DNA of 16,604 nt from Pseudomonadota bacterium (GTDB lineage: Bacteria > Desulfobacterota > DSM-4660 > Desulfatiglandales > B25-G16): positions 1 to 16,604 of the forward strand of contig JADFWK010000218.1 of assembly GCA_015223015.1 (NCBI GenBank). Reading direction: 5' to 3'. This document shows positions 6,722-14,353 of this stretch, piece by piece. The notes below the pieces were generated by a model that saw nothing but the letters and a program-made list of their open reading frames with translations, did not search any database and was not told where the DNA came from. A program made the position numbers and the translations under genes. How positions within the stretch are numbered: the first letter of the stretch is position 1; the number at the start of each line of letters is the position of its first letter.

Positions 6722-8062
6722 ATGAGAGGGAAGAAGATACTACTGGTAGAAAGAGATGGAACGCATCGGTCGCTTATGGTTGAGAGGTTTAGTCAATTAG
6801 GCTACCAGGTGAGCGCGGTTGGCGATGGGCTGAGAGCATTCGAAAAAGTAGCCAGGGATCACTATGACCTCGTCATGACTGAGCTGAATCTTTCCCATAT
6901 GAGTGGTATTGATCTTCTCAAGAAAATAAGAGAGGTAAATGAGTCCTTACCTGTCATCTTCGTCTCAGCTCAAGCTGGGGTTACTGAAGCAGTAGAGGCG
7001 ATGAAACTGGGGGCCTTTGATTTCATTGTGAAACCCTTGACTGTTGAAATGATAGAGATCATTAGCTCCCAGCTATTTGACCGCTCCATTCTCTTAGGCA
7101 GAGACAAGCCGGAGGCGAAGTTTGCCATAATAACAGAAAATGCGAAAATGAACAGGCTCCTGCAGGAGGCGCGAGAGATAGCTCATAGCCAGGCCTCTAT
7201 CTTTATTCAAGGGGAGTCAGGTACAGGCAAGGAACTTTTTGCCAGATATATCCACAATTACAGCAACAGAAAAGATAGACTCTTTGTAGCCATAAACTGT
7301 AGTGCGCTGCCAGAGACCTTGCTGGAGAGCGAGCTCTTTGGCCACGAAAAGGGTTCATTCACGGGTGCCATAACCCGAAAGAAGGGCAAGTTTGAGCTAG
7401 CCAATCATGGTACCATGCTCCTGGATGAAATCAGTGAGATGAATATTCAACTTCAATCCAAGCTTTTAAGGGTGCTCCAGGAAAGGGAAATCGACAGGAT
7501 CGGGGGAACAACCCCTATACCCGTAGATGTTCGGATCATCGCCACTACCAACACGGATATTGAAAAACAGATCAGGGATGGAAAATTCAGAGAGGATCTT
7601 TACTACCGTTTGAATGTTATCCCATTCCATTTACCCGCTTTGAAAGACAGACGAGATGACATACCTTTGCTGGCCCGTCACTTTGTCGAAAAGTACAACA
7701 GGCTCGATAAGAGAAATGTCAAGGGTTTGACAGAAGCGGCAATAGAGCTCTTTATGCAGATGCCTTGGAAGGGTAATGTACGCGAGCTTGAGAATGTCAT
7801 GGAAAGGGCTGTTCTTATGTGCAAAGGGGATTTCATAGATGAGAAGGACCTTGGTAGTCACGAGAAAATGAGGGCAGTTGAAACTGCAAGATTGACCACT
7901 GTGCCCTCAGTTTCGTTAAAAGAGATGGAGAAAAAGGTGATTTTTCACGCCCTTGACCAGACAAACGGTAACCGGACGCGGGCAGCAGATATTTTGGGCA
8001 TCAGCGTAAGGACATTGAGGAATAAGCTCAATGAGTACCGAGAAAAAATGGAGGCACAGTAA
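6722..8062 (+). CDS. Sigma-54-dependent activator with degenerate receiver (FlrC/FleQ-like position)
   Basis: This 446-residue NtrC-family protein has a receiver (about 1-120), a AAA+ sigma-54 domain (about 130-370) and a Fis-type helix-turn-helix (about 400-442, 'NRTRAADILGISVRTLRNKL'). The AAA+ part looks functional, with Walker A GESGTGKE, loop GSFTGA at 211-216 (a mild variant of GAFTGA) and 'MLLDEISEM' Walker B. The receiver does not look phosphorylatable: the acceptor Asp is Glu54 in 'MTELNLS' (codon GAG at 6881-6883), and the acidic pair that binds Mg2+ is Glu10-Arg11. The conserved Lys in 'VKPL' remains. In NtrC, D54E is known to give partial constitutive activity, so this protein may act independently of a kinase. 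It ends 4 bp before the -24/-12 promoter of the flgB operon, its most likely target. The Shine-Dalgarno is poor; MRGKKILLVERDG is the natural receiver start. Confidence 0.93.
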   Translation: MRGKKILLVERDGTHRSLMVERFSQLGYQVSAVGDGLRAFEKVARDHYDLVMTELNLSHMSGIDLLKKIREVNESLPVIFVSAQAGVTEAVEAMKLGAFDFIVKPLTVEMIEIISSQLFDRSILLGRDKPEAKFAIITENAKMNRLLQEAREIAHSQASIFIQGESGTGKELFARYIHNYSNRKDRLFVAINCSALPETLLESELFGHEKGSFTGAITRKKGKFELANHGTMLLDEISEMNIQLQSKLLRVLQEREIDRIGGTTPIPVDVRIIATTNTDIEKQIRDGKFREDLYYRLNVIPFHLPALKDRRDDIPLLARHFVEKYNRLDKRNVKGLTEAAIELFMQMPWKGNVRELENVMERAVLMCKGDFIDEKDLGSHEKMRAVETARLTTVPSVSLKEMEKKVIFHALDQTNGNRTRAADILGISVRTLRNKLNEYREKMEAQ

Positions 8063-8065
8063 AAA

Positions 8066-8081
8066 AGGCATATAAATTGCT
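8066..8081 (+). promoter_or_regulatory. Sigma-54 (-24/-12) promoter of the flgB operon
   Basis: AGGCAT-ATAAA-TTGCT retains the invariant GG (8067-8068) and GC (8079-8080) at 12-bp spacing and has a perfect TTGCT box. Predicted transcription start is near 8092, giving a ~34-nt leader before flgB. It starts just after the stop codon of the second activator, consistent with class II/III flagellar promoters under sigma-54 control. Confidence 0.78.
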
Positions 8082-8125
8082 ACACACTGTTTCTAAGGGT
8101 AATTTCACCGGGAAAAGGGAAAACA

Positions 8126-8533
8126 ATGCCAGATAACGTATCATTTTCGAAAACATTTTCGGCGCTTGAGCGAGCAATCGAAATAGCTCAACAACGGCAT
8201 ACTCATATTACGAGTAATATAAGTAACTTAGACACACCCAACTATAGGGCAAAAGAGATTGACTTCGAGCGTGCTTTGGCCCAGGCATTGGAATCTGATC
8301 ATGGATTTAACTTGGTCAAGACACATAAAGGACATATTGATCTGGGGAGCAATGCTTCCGGCAGAATCGAACCCTTTGAGGAGGAGGGCGAATGGAATGG
8401 TTTCAACTGGGTTGAAATAGACAAGGAAATGACAAAGCTCATGGAGAATAATTTGATGTACAGGACGGCAATTGAAGGCCTTTTGAGAAAGTTAAATGCG
8501 CTGAAAACGGTTATTAGGGAAGGGGGAAGATAA
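8126..8533 (+). CDS. flgB: Flagellar proximal rod protein FlgB
   Basis: At 135 residues this is the usual FlgB length. The rod-protein signature near the N-terminus is clear ('HITSNISNLDTPNYRAKEID', residues ~29-48), followed by a variable beta region and a C-terminal helix ('DKEMTKLMENNLMYRTAIEGLLRKL') that packs in the rod. FlgB is exported by the flagellar type III apparatus and sits at the base of the rod on the MS ring with FliE. It is the first gene of the operon, behind the sigma-54 promoter. The start is supported by an AAAAGGGA Shine-Dalgarno. flgC follows after one base. Confidence 0.96.
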   Translation: MPDNVSFSKTFSALERAIEIAQQRHTHITSNISNLDTPNYRAKEIDFERALAQALESDHGFNLVKTHKGHIDLGSNASGRIEPFEEEGEWNGFNWVEIDKEMTKLMENNLMYRTAIEGLLRKLNALKTVIREGGR

Positions 8534-8534
8534 G

Positions 8535-8957
8535 GTGAACTTTTTGAAATCACTTGAGATTAGTGCCTCTGGGCTCTATGCCCAAAGAAAGAGGATGGAT
8601 GTTATTGCCAGTAACCTTGCTAACATAGAGACTACCCGTACCGAAAGAGGCGAACCGTATCGGAGAAAGATGGTTGTGATGAGCTCGAAACCGGTGCAGG
8701 ACTTCGAAGAGGTTCTCACCTCAAAGGCTGCGGGTGTCAAAATCGACGATATTGTGGAGGATGACACCCCTTTTATTAGGGTTTTTGACGCAGGTCACCC
8801 TCATGCCGATGGACAGGGATATGTGCTGAAGCCTAATGTTGATGTGGTCGTAGAGATTACCAATATGCTTTTTGCCAAAAGGATATTTGAGGCCAACATC
8901 ACCGCAATTAAAGCGACAAAACAGATGGCCCTCAAGGCCCTTGAAATAGGGAGGTAA
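8535..8957 (+). CDS. flgC: Flagellar proximal rod protein FlgC
   Basis: This protein has 140 residues. The N-terminal rod motif 'ISASGLYAQRKRMDVIASNLANIETT' (split here over residues ~9-34) and the C-terminal 'PNVDVVVEITNMLFAKRIFEAN' signature identify FlgC. It polymerises above FlgB in the proximal rod. The start codon is GTG at 8535, one base after the flgB stop; the alignment of MNFLKSLEISASG with FlgC N-termini and the AGGGGGAAGA upstream support it. fliE begins 3 bases after its stop codon, so translation is probably coupled through the three genes. Confidence 0.96.
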   Translation: MNFLKSLEISASGLYAQRKRMDVIASNLANIETTRTERGEPYRRKMVVMSSKPVQDFEEVLTSKAAGVKIDDIVEDDTPFIRVFDAGHPHADGQGYVLKPNVDVVVEITNMLFAKRIFEANITAIKATKQMALKALEIGR

Positions 8958-8960
8958 GAC

Positions 8961-9251
8961 ATGGATGGGTTGAAGATTGGAAACATTTCGCAGGCCACAA
9001 TAGACGCCAGTGAGAAGATCAGGCAAAAAAGTCCCGCAGGTTTCGATGAGGTTATAAAAAAGGCGCTTGGCAAGGTGAACACATTAGAAAGCGAGGCAGA
9101 CAGATCCATCATAGACCTTCTCCAGGGAAAGGCAGATATTCATGAAACAATGATTGCCCTTCAGAAGTCTGATATATCGATGCGACTCCTGCTTTCCATA
9201 AGGGGCAAGGTCATTGAAGCATACCGAGAAATTATGCGCATGCAGTTTTAG
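8961..9251 (+). CDS. fliE: Flagellar hook-basal body protein FliE
   Basis: This 96-residue protein has the FliE C-terminal pattern: 'FDEVIKKALGKVNTLESEAD' followed by 'ETMIALQKSDISMRLLLSIR' and a terminal 'VIEAYREIMRMQF'. FliE links the MS ring to the rod and is an early type III export substrate. A GGGAGG Shine-Dalgarno overlaps the end of flgC. The 129-bp gap after it interrupts the otherwise tight operon and contains heptamer repeats. Confidence 0.95.
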   Translation: MDGLKIGNISQATIDASEKIRQKSPAGFDEVIKKALGKVNTLESEADRSIIDLLQGKADIHETMIALQKSDISMRLLLSIRGKVIEAYREIMRMQF

Positions 9252-9267
9252 ATGACGCCAAGAGTCT

Positions 9268-9288
9268 GTTGTGAGTTGTTGATTGCAC
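9268..9288 (+). repeat. Degenerate heptamers, GTTGTGA type
   Basis: GTTGTGA, GTTGTTG and ATTGCAC run in register with a 7-bp period inside the fliE-fliF gap. They are degenerate (five of seven bases shared between the first two units) and noted because a clear heptamer tract follows 53 bp later. Confidence 0.4.
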
Positions 9289-9340
9289 GGGAATTTCTGA
9301 ATCCAATTCTATTGATTTCGTCGCTTCATCTAGCCTTTTC

Positions 9341-9361
9341 AACGGACAACGGACACTAACG
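9341..9361 (+). repeat. Tandem heptamers, AACGGAC x2 plus partial
   Basis: AACGGAC is repeated exactly twice (9341-9354), then a degenerate ACTAACG. The unit is the same as in the 1173-1193 tract. The second exact copy ends 26 bp before the fliF ATG, directly before its AAGGAAG Shine-Dalgarno. Confidence 0.75.
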
Positions 9362-9380
9362 ATTATAAGGAAGCCTCGTA

Positions 9381-10955
9381 ATGAACAATGTGATGAGTCA
9401 GTTGCTAAACGTCATAAGGTCCCTCCCTCTTTCCAAAAAGATCAGCATAGCCTTTACCTTGGCTCTTGTGATCGCCGGATTTGCTTTTATGTTCATGTGG
9501 GCAAATCAGGCAGACTACCAGGTCTTGTTCAACAATCTTTCCCCAGAGGATGGGGGCGCCATCGTTTCTAAACTGCGGGAAAGAAATATCCCTTACAAGA
9601 TTGAGGCGAATGGGACTGTTATTATGGTCCCGGCAGAAAAGGTGCATGAATTGCGCCTCACCCTGGCAGGTGATGGCTTGCCACATGGAGGTAATATCGG
9701 TTTCGAGATCTTTGATCATACTGATTTTAGAACAACCACGTTTGTTCAAGAATTGAATTATAGGAGGGCATTGCAGGGGGAACTGGCAAGAACGATAAAC
9801 CAGTTTAAGGAGGTAAACAGCTCTAAGGTTTTTATCGTTATACCAAAAGAGTCGCTTTTTGTGGAGGAGAGCAAGCCGGCTTCTGCAGCAATCCAATTGG
9901 ATTTGAGATCAACCTTACGGCCAGCAAAACTCGCTGCGATCATTCACCTGGTTGCAAGTGCTGTAGAAGGCCTTGAGCCGGGGCAGGTAACCGTTGTAGA
10001 TACAAAGGGTAGAGTTATCTTCAAGGGTGGGGATGGAGATAACCCACCTGCACTTTTGAGCAATGCACAACTTGATTATAAAGGCAAGGTAGAGGGTGCG
10101 ATACAGAAAAATGTTCAGAGTATGTTGGAAGGAATCGTGGGCATCGGTAAGGCGATTGTAAGGGTAAATAGCGAGATTGATTTCAGTAGAGCTACCTCAA
10201 ATGAGGAGGAATACGACCCCTATGCGACAGTGGTTAGGAGTGAAAGGAGTATTGAAGAGTCGGCACAAACAAGCGAAGGGACCGCGGAAACTGCCCAGAC
10301 ATTAATTAACAAGCGTAGGGGTGTTGTGCCACCGGCAACTGGGGCTGAAAAGAGCAATACAAAAAAGGATGTTGCAACAAACTATGAGATCAACAAAATC
10401 ACCAGGACGATTCTGAAACCAGCAGGAACCATCAAGCACCTCTCAGTTGCGGCAGTTATTGATGGAACATATACGGTAGAGACCTTGCCAGACGGAACCA
10501 CTAAGAAGACTTATATCCCGCGAAGCGAGGAGGAATTAACAAAATTCGAAGACTTAGTGAAGCGGGCCATGGGTTATAGCCAAGATAGGGAGGATCAGAT
10601 TTCACTGAATTCCATGTCATTTTCAGGATCTGTTTCAACAGACGCACTAGCTGAGAGCGCGGGCAGCAAATTTGATATCGTGAAACTCGTGGGAAACCAT
10701 AAAAGGACAATAGTGAATCTCCTGCTAGTGTTTTTGGTCTTTTTCCTGGTAATACGACCGTTGCTCAAGGGCCTAAGAAAAATGACCGAAGAAGGGATGT
10801 CTGAAACTGCGGAGCTGCCGGCAGGTACACGAGGGTATGCACGAATTCCTGAATCACCAGGGCTGGGTCAAAAAGAAAGGGCCCTTGAACTGAGTAAGAG
10901 TAATCCTGAAAAAGCCGAACAACTCATTAAGGGATGGGTAGCTGAGAAAGAGTAA
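9381..10955 (+). CDS. fliF: Flagellar MS-ring protein FliF
   Basis: At 524 residues this is near the usual FliF size. One membrane segment lies at ~20-42 ('ISIAFTLALVIAGFAFMFMW') and a second at ~442-462 ('TIVNLLLVFLVFFLVIRPLL'), with the large periplasmic ring-building region between them ('FNNLSPEDGGAIVSKL', 'ANGTVIMVPAEKVHELRLTL', 'NYRRALQGELARTI'). The 'SLNSMSFSGS' motif precedes the second segment. The cytoplasmic tail ends 'NPEKAEQLIKGWVAEKE', the helix that binds the N-terminal domain of FliG. FliF oligomerises into the MS ring on which rotor, rod and export gate assemble. AAGGAAG at 9367-9373 with 7-nt spacing supports the start. The stop overlaps fliG by one base (TAATG). Confidence 0.97.
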   Translation: MNNVMSQLLNVIRSLPLSKKISIAFTLALVIAGFAFMFMWANQADYQVLFNNLSPEDGGAIVSKLRERNIPYKIEANGTVIMVPAEKVHELRLTLAGDGLPHGGNIGFEIFDHTDFRTTTFVQELNYRRALQGELARTINQFKEVNSSKVFIVIPKESLFVEESKPASAAIQLDLRSTLRPAKLAAIIHLVASAVEGLEPGQVTVVDTKGRVIFKGGDGDNPPALLSNAQLDYKGKVEGAIQKNVQSMLEGIVGIGKAIVRVNSEIDFSRATSNEEEYDPYATVVRSERSIEESAQTSEGTAETAQTLINKRRGVVPPATGAEKSNTKKDVATNYEINKITRTILKPAGTIKHLSVAAVIDGTYTVETLPDGTTKKTYIPRSEEELTKFEDLVKRAMGYSQDREDQISLNSMSFSGSVSTDALAESAGSKFDIVKLVGNHKRTIVNLLLVFLVFFLVIRPLLKGLRKMTEEGMSETAELPAGTRGYARIPESPGLGQKERALELSKSNPEKAEQLIKGWVAEKE

Positions 10956-11977
10956 TGGCGATAAATAGACAACCAGATCCTGAGAGCTTAACAGGACCTC
11001 AAAAGGCGGCTATCTTTCTTCTGGCCATGGGTGAGGAATTTACCAAATCATTTCTTAAGAGACTGGATGAGGGAAGCATACAAAAGATTGGAAGATGCAT
11101 GGCAGAGATAACCTATATCCCTTCTGATGTATTAGATGCAGTGCTAACGGAATTTCTCACAAGTTTCCGAGATGAGGCTAATATCTCTGTTTCTGGAAAA
11201 TCTTTTCTTAAGACAGTTGTGGCCAAATCTCTGGATGATGAAACGGCAAGAAAGGTCTTCAAGGCAATAGGGGGGGAGGGTACCAATACCCCTTTTGATG
11301 ATCTGGCATATATACCTGCCGAGAACCTCGTCAATATCATTAAAGAGGAACACCCCCAAACGATTGCATTAATACTGTCCTACCTTCCCCATCAAAAGGC
11401 GGGAGAGATTTTGAATCTCCTTCCAGAGGAAATCAAGCCTGACATAGCACTCAGGATTGTACAGATCGGGCAGGTCCCAGATGATATTGTGATGGAGCTG
11501 GATGAGGCAATCAAAAAGAACCTATCTAAGGGCGGAGTCGCTTCAAGAAAATTTGATGGCGTGGAGGCTGTAGCAAGCATCTTAAATCAGGTTGATGTGG
11601 AGACAGAGGAATTCGTTTTATCCAATATAGAGAAAGAGGATGGCGATCTGGCAGACCTGATAAGACGGAAGATGTTTGTTTTTGAGGATCTCTTGGAGGT
11701 TGATGACAGGAGTTTTAGGGAAATCCTTAAGAACATAGATAACCAGTTACTGATAAAGGCCTTGAAAACTGCCTCTGAAGAGATGAAACAGAAGATATTT
11801 GGCAACTTATCAGAGCGGGCCGCAGGTATGCTCAAGGAAGATATGGAGATCATGGGGCCGGTTAGGTTGAAAGAGGTTGACGAGGCTCAGCAGGCCATCA
11901 TAAGAGCAGCAAAGACCCTCGAGGGGGAGGGTAAAATAGTTATTGTTGGTAGAGGCAAAGAGGACATTCTTGTCTAG
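10955..11977 (+). CDS. fliG: Flagellar motor switch protein FliG
   Basis: This 340-residue protein has the standard three-part FliG structure. The N-terminal domain (~12-110, 'LTGPQKAAIFLLAMGEEFTK') binds the FliF tail. The middle domain carries the EHPQ motif at 132-135, which contacts FliM. The C-terminal domain (~205-330) has the charged torque helix 'LADLIRRKMFVFEDLLEVDD', whose Lys, Arg, Glu and Asp residues face the stator. FliG forms the cytoplasmic rotor ring and sets rotation direction. It is translationally coupled to fliF through TAATG. The end overlaps the start of fliH. Confidence 0.97.
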   Translation: MAINRQPDPESLTGPQKAAIFLLAMGEEFTKSFLKRLDEGSIQKIGRCMAEITYIPSDVLDAVLTEFLTSFRDEANISVSGKSFLKTVVAKSLDDETARKVFKAIGGEGTNTPFDDLAYIPAENLVNIIKEEHPQTIALILSYLPHQKAGEILNLLPEEIKPDIALRIVQIGQVPDDIVMELDEAIKKNLSKGGVASRKFDGVEAVASILNQVDVETEEFVLSNIEKEDGDLADLIRRKMFVFEDLLEVDDRSFREILKNIDNQLLIKALKTASEEMKQKIFGNLSERAAGMLKEDMEIMGPVRLKEVDEAQQAIIRAAKTLEGEGKIVIVGRGKEDILV

Positions 11978-12719
11978 CAACTCAAAAAATAGCGGGGAAA
12001 GAGGTAAAGCCTGGGTCAAATTTGAATTGGGATCCTTTGAATCACCTTCGCTACCCAGACAAACGGAAAAAGCAGGGTTTATCTCTCTTCAAACGGGTGT
12101 GGTGGAGGACATCAATTTTATACCTCTCAAGGAAACCACAGATCATTACAAAAAAAGGAAAAAGGTAAAGGATATTCTCAGAGAGGCCCAGGAAAAGGCT
12201 GACCTCTTGGAACGTGAGGCATATGAAAAGGGGTTTGCCCAAGGTGAAAAGGATGGCCTTGAATTAGGAGAAAGAAAGGCTCTAAAGCAGGTTGAAAGCA
12301 TTGAGAGTTTTCTTGTTGAGATGAACAGCCTGAAACAGGAGATCATAGGGCACTACGAAAAGGAGATCCTAGAGCTCGTTTTTGCCATTGCTCAAAAGCT
12401 TGTCCACCACCAGATAAGATCGGATGATAAGGCTATAGAAGGTACGATTCTCAGGGCGGTTAAGTTGGCTGCAGAGAAGAGCGAAATCATTATCAGGGTG
12501 AACCCAGAGGATTTTGATTATGTTGAGAAACTGCGACCAGAATTTTTTGCCACAGTCAAGGAACTGAAGGCGCTTACGGTTACCAGCGATCCCTCAATTA
12601 CCAGAGGGGGATGTTTTTTAGAAAGCCCCTATGGTGATGTCGATGGCAGGGTTGAAACCCAGCTGGAGAAGATCCACCAGTGCCTGCAAGGGGCATTTGC
12701 CGAGAAAAATGATGACTGA
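11970..12719 (+). CDS. fliH: Flagellar export ATPase regulator FliH
   Basis: This is a FliH of ~249 residues. The N-terminal third is variable ('KAWVKFELGSFESP'). The middle is a charged coiled coil ('KVKDILREAQEKADLLEREA', then 'GFAQGEKDGLELGERKAL') containing spaced Gly residues like FliH GxxxG repeats. The C-terminal domain ('ELVFAIAQKLVHHQIRSD' to 'RGGCFLESPYGDVDGRVETQ') is the conserved FliH/HrpE fold that holds FliI. No ATG is available early in the frame. TTG at 11970 is preferred because AAAGAGGA (11957-11964) lies 5 nt upstream and the overlap with fliG is only 8 nt; TTG at 11943, behind a GGAGG with a longer spacer, would add 9 residues. Its end overlaps fliI. Confidence 0.9.
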   Translation: MSSNSKNSGERGKAWVKFELGSFESPSLPRQTEKAGFISLQTGVVEDINFIPLKETTDHYKKRKKVKDILREAQEKADLLEREAYEKGFAQGEKDGLELGERKALKQVESIESFLVEMNSLKQEIIGHYEKEILELVFAIAQKLVHHQIRSDDKAIEGTILRAVKLAAEKSEIIIRVNPEDFDYVEKLRPEFFATVKELKALTVTSDPSITRGGCFLESPYGDVDGRVETQLEKIHQCLQGAFAEKNDD

Positions 12720-14043
12720 GCCAAGAGTGGAAATCACATGGGATAGTTATCTGGAGGCTATTAGTTCATGTCAGCCCATGAAGTTGGAGGGTAAGATTGT
12801 TAAGGTGGCCGGGCTTGTTGCCGAAGGGCATGGACCAGGACTCAGTGTTGGCAGCCTTTGCGTCATCGAAAATTCAGAAGGCAAGAATATCCAGGCCGAG
12901 GTCGTAGGGTTTAAAGACAAACGGGTGATCATCATGCCTTTTGGTGAAATGAGGGGGGTAAAGCCCGGAAGTCGGATAGTGGGCATAGACAAGAGGCCGG
13001 TCGTTGGAGTGGGAGAGGCGTATTTAGGCAGGGTAATAGACGGCCATGGTCTCCCTATTGATGGCAAGGGTTTGATACGGGCAGAGAAAGAATATCCCAT
13101 CTATGGAGATGTTCTGAATCCTTTAAAGAGGGAAATCATACGGGAGGTGATAGATGTTGGTGTGGCATCTGTAAACGCCTTGATAACCGTTGGAAAGGGT
13201 CAGAGAATGGCTATCATGTCAGGAACAGGTGTGGGGAAGAGTGTGCTCATGGGTATGATAGCCAGGAATACAGCCGCGGATGTTGTGGTAATAGCCCTCA
13301 TTGGGGAGCGAGGTCGGGAGGTGAGAGAGTTTATAGAAAAAAGCCTCGGAGATGGGGGGCTAAAGAAGTCAGTAGTTATAGCAAGTACATCTGATTCCCC
13401 AGCCCTGGTTAGGATTCGGGGAAGTTATCTGGCTACGACACTGGCGGAATATTTTAGGGATAGAAACTTAGATGTTCTCCTGATTATGGATTCCATTACC
13501 AAATTCGCTATGGCGTTAAGAGAGGTAGGATTAGCTGCAGGTGAACCACCTTCCGCAAAAGGCTATACCCCCAGTGTTTTCGCAGAGATGCCGAAACTCT
13601 TGGAGAGAGCAGGGACGGTCGAGAAAAAGGGGAGCATTACGGGAATATACAATGTTCTGGTCGAAGGGGATGATCTGAGTGAGCCCATATCAGATGCTGT
13701 TCGCTCTATCGTAGATGGGCACATAGTGCTATCTCGAAATCTTGCCCAAAAGGGCCATTACCCCGCTGTAGATATACTGGGGAGTGTTAGCCGGGTAATG
13801 AGAGAAATTGTTGACACCGAGCATCTAGATAATGCGAGAGAGTTAATCAAGGTTCTTTCAGCTTACCGGGAGGCAGAGGATTTGATTAATATAGGGGCCT
13901 ATGTGGATGGCAGTGATTCAGAGATAGATTTCGCCAAGAAAATGATCGGCGACATTAACTCATTTCTACAGCAGGACATTTATCAAAAGGCAACCTTTCA
14001 AGAAAGTGTGGCTCGATTGAAGGCCTTGTTCTCAGATAATTAG
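12709..14043 (+). CDS. fliI: Flagellum-specific export ATPase FliI
   Basis: This protein is 444 residues from the ATG at 12709. It belongs to the F1-beta-like type III secretion ATPases. Walker A is GTGVGKS at 172-178, the 'ALIGERGREVREFIE' catalytic-Glu loop follows, Walker B is 'LDVLLIMDSITKFA', and 'AGEPPSAKGYTPSVF' and 'GSITGIYNVLVEGDD' are further family signatures. It hydrolyses ATP at the base of the export gate, with FliH and FliJ. The frame stays open upstream to an ATG at 12631, but the extra residues are out-of-phase fliH sequence with no FliI similarity, so the tandem ATGs at 12709/12712 overlapping the fliH stop are preferred. The stop is followed by a 351-bp repeat-filled gap, unusual before fliJ. 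Confidence 0.96.
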   Translation: MMTEPRVEITWDSYLEAISSCQPMKLEGKIVKVAGLVAEGHGPGLSVGSLCVIENSEGKNIQAEVVGFKDKRVIIMPFGEMRGVKPGSRIVGIDKRPVVGVGEAYLGRVIDGHGLPIDGKGLIRAEKEYPIYGDVLNPLKREIIREVIDVGVASVNALITVGKGQRMAIMSGTGVGKSVLMGMIARNTAADVVVIALIGERGREVREFIEKSLGDGGLKKSVVIASTSDSPALVRIRGSYLATTLAEYFRDRNLDVLLIMDSITKFAMALREVGLAAGEPPSAKGYTPSVFAEMPKLLERAGTVEKKGSITGIYNVLVEGDDLSEPISDAVRSIVDGHIVLSRNLAQKGHYPAVDILGSVSRVMREIVDTEHLDNARELIKVLSAYREAEDLINIGAYVDGSDSEIDFAKKMIGDINSFLQQDIYQKATFQESVARLKALFSDN

Positions 14044-14090
14044 GCGTAGCATATTATCGGCAACTAGTCCTAGAACGACACTTTGCAGTT

Positions 14091-14136
14091 CCTTCGCTTG
14101 GCTCGAGGACAGGCCTTCGCTTCACTCGAGGACGGG
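14091..14136 (+). repeat. 23-bp tandem repeat A (2 copies)
   Basis: Two adjacent 23-bp units (14091-14113 and 14114-14136) both begin CCTTCGCTT and contain CTCGAGGAC. They differ at only three positions, near the middle and the end. Confidence 0.8.
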
Positions 14137-14137
14137 T

Positions 14138-14192
14138 CTGAGGAGCGCCATTCTGTCATTCTGAGGAGCGCCATTCTGTCATTCTGAGGAGC
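14138..14192 (+). repeat. 23-bp tandem repeat B (2 exact copies plus 9 bp)
   Basis: Two identical 23-bp units (14138-14160 and 14161-14183), beginning CTGAGGAGCG and ending CTGTCATT, are followed by the first 9 bp of a third. The period equals that of tandem repeat A one base upstream, although the unit sequence differs. Confidence 0.9.
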
Positions 14193-14280
14193 AAAGTGAC
14201 GAAGAATCTAGATTTTAGTTCTAGTATCTGCAAATCGTAGATTCTTCGCTCTCCCGCCGGGCGGGATCACTCAGAATGAC
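14178..14280. repeat. 103-bp inverted repeat with GTCATTCTGAG ends
   Basis: GTCATTCTGAG (14178-14188) pairs with CTCAGAATGAC (14270-14280), and CGAAGAATCTA (14200-14210) pairs with TAGATTCTTCG (14238-14248). The right arm carries an extra 15-bp palindrome, TCCCGCC-G-GGCGGGA (14252-14266), that looks like an insertion relative to the left arm. This is a widespread intergenic repeat type in environmental bacteria, as far as I recall. Confidence 0.85.
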
Positions 14281-14353
14281 TTCTTAACCAAAGTGTCATT
14301 GTAGCACTGATTGATATTATGATGTATTTGACAGAATAGGATGGCCACTACTC

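Larger units (their letters stand above)
14062..14312. mobile_element. Composite MITE-like element with imperfect terminal inverted repeats
   Basis: The left end (14062-14085) and right end (14289-14312) are inverted copies at 19 of 24 positions; the inner 9 bp, GACACTTTG / CAAAGTGTC, are perfect. Inside are two 23-bp tandem repeat pairs and a 103-bp inner inverted repeat. It has no open frame of note, so it is non-autonomous if mobile. No target-site duplication was found by eye, so mobility is inferred from structure only. Confidence 0.55.

Noticed and set aside
9405..9896. A 163-codon minus-strand frame inside fliF
   Set aside because: It is antisense to conserved FliF sequence and has a composition unlike a real protein.
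12631..12708. Upstream extension of FliI to ATG 12631
   Set aside because: The extra 26 residues are fliH DNA read in another frame and do not resemble FliI N-termini; the ATG pair at 12709/12712 overlapping the fliH stop fits better.
14091..14192. Possible CRISPR-like array in the 23-bp repeats
   Set aside because: The units are directly adjacent with no spacers between them, there are only two copies of each unit, and no cas genes are present.
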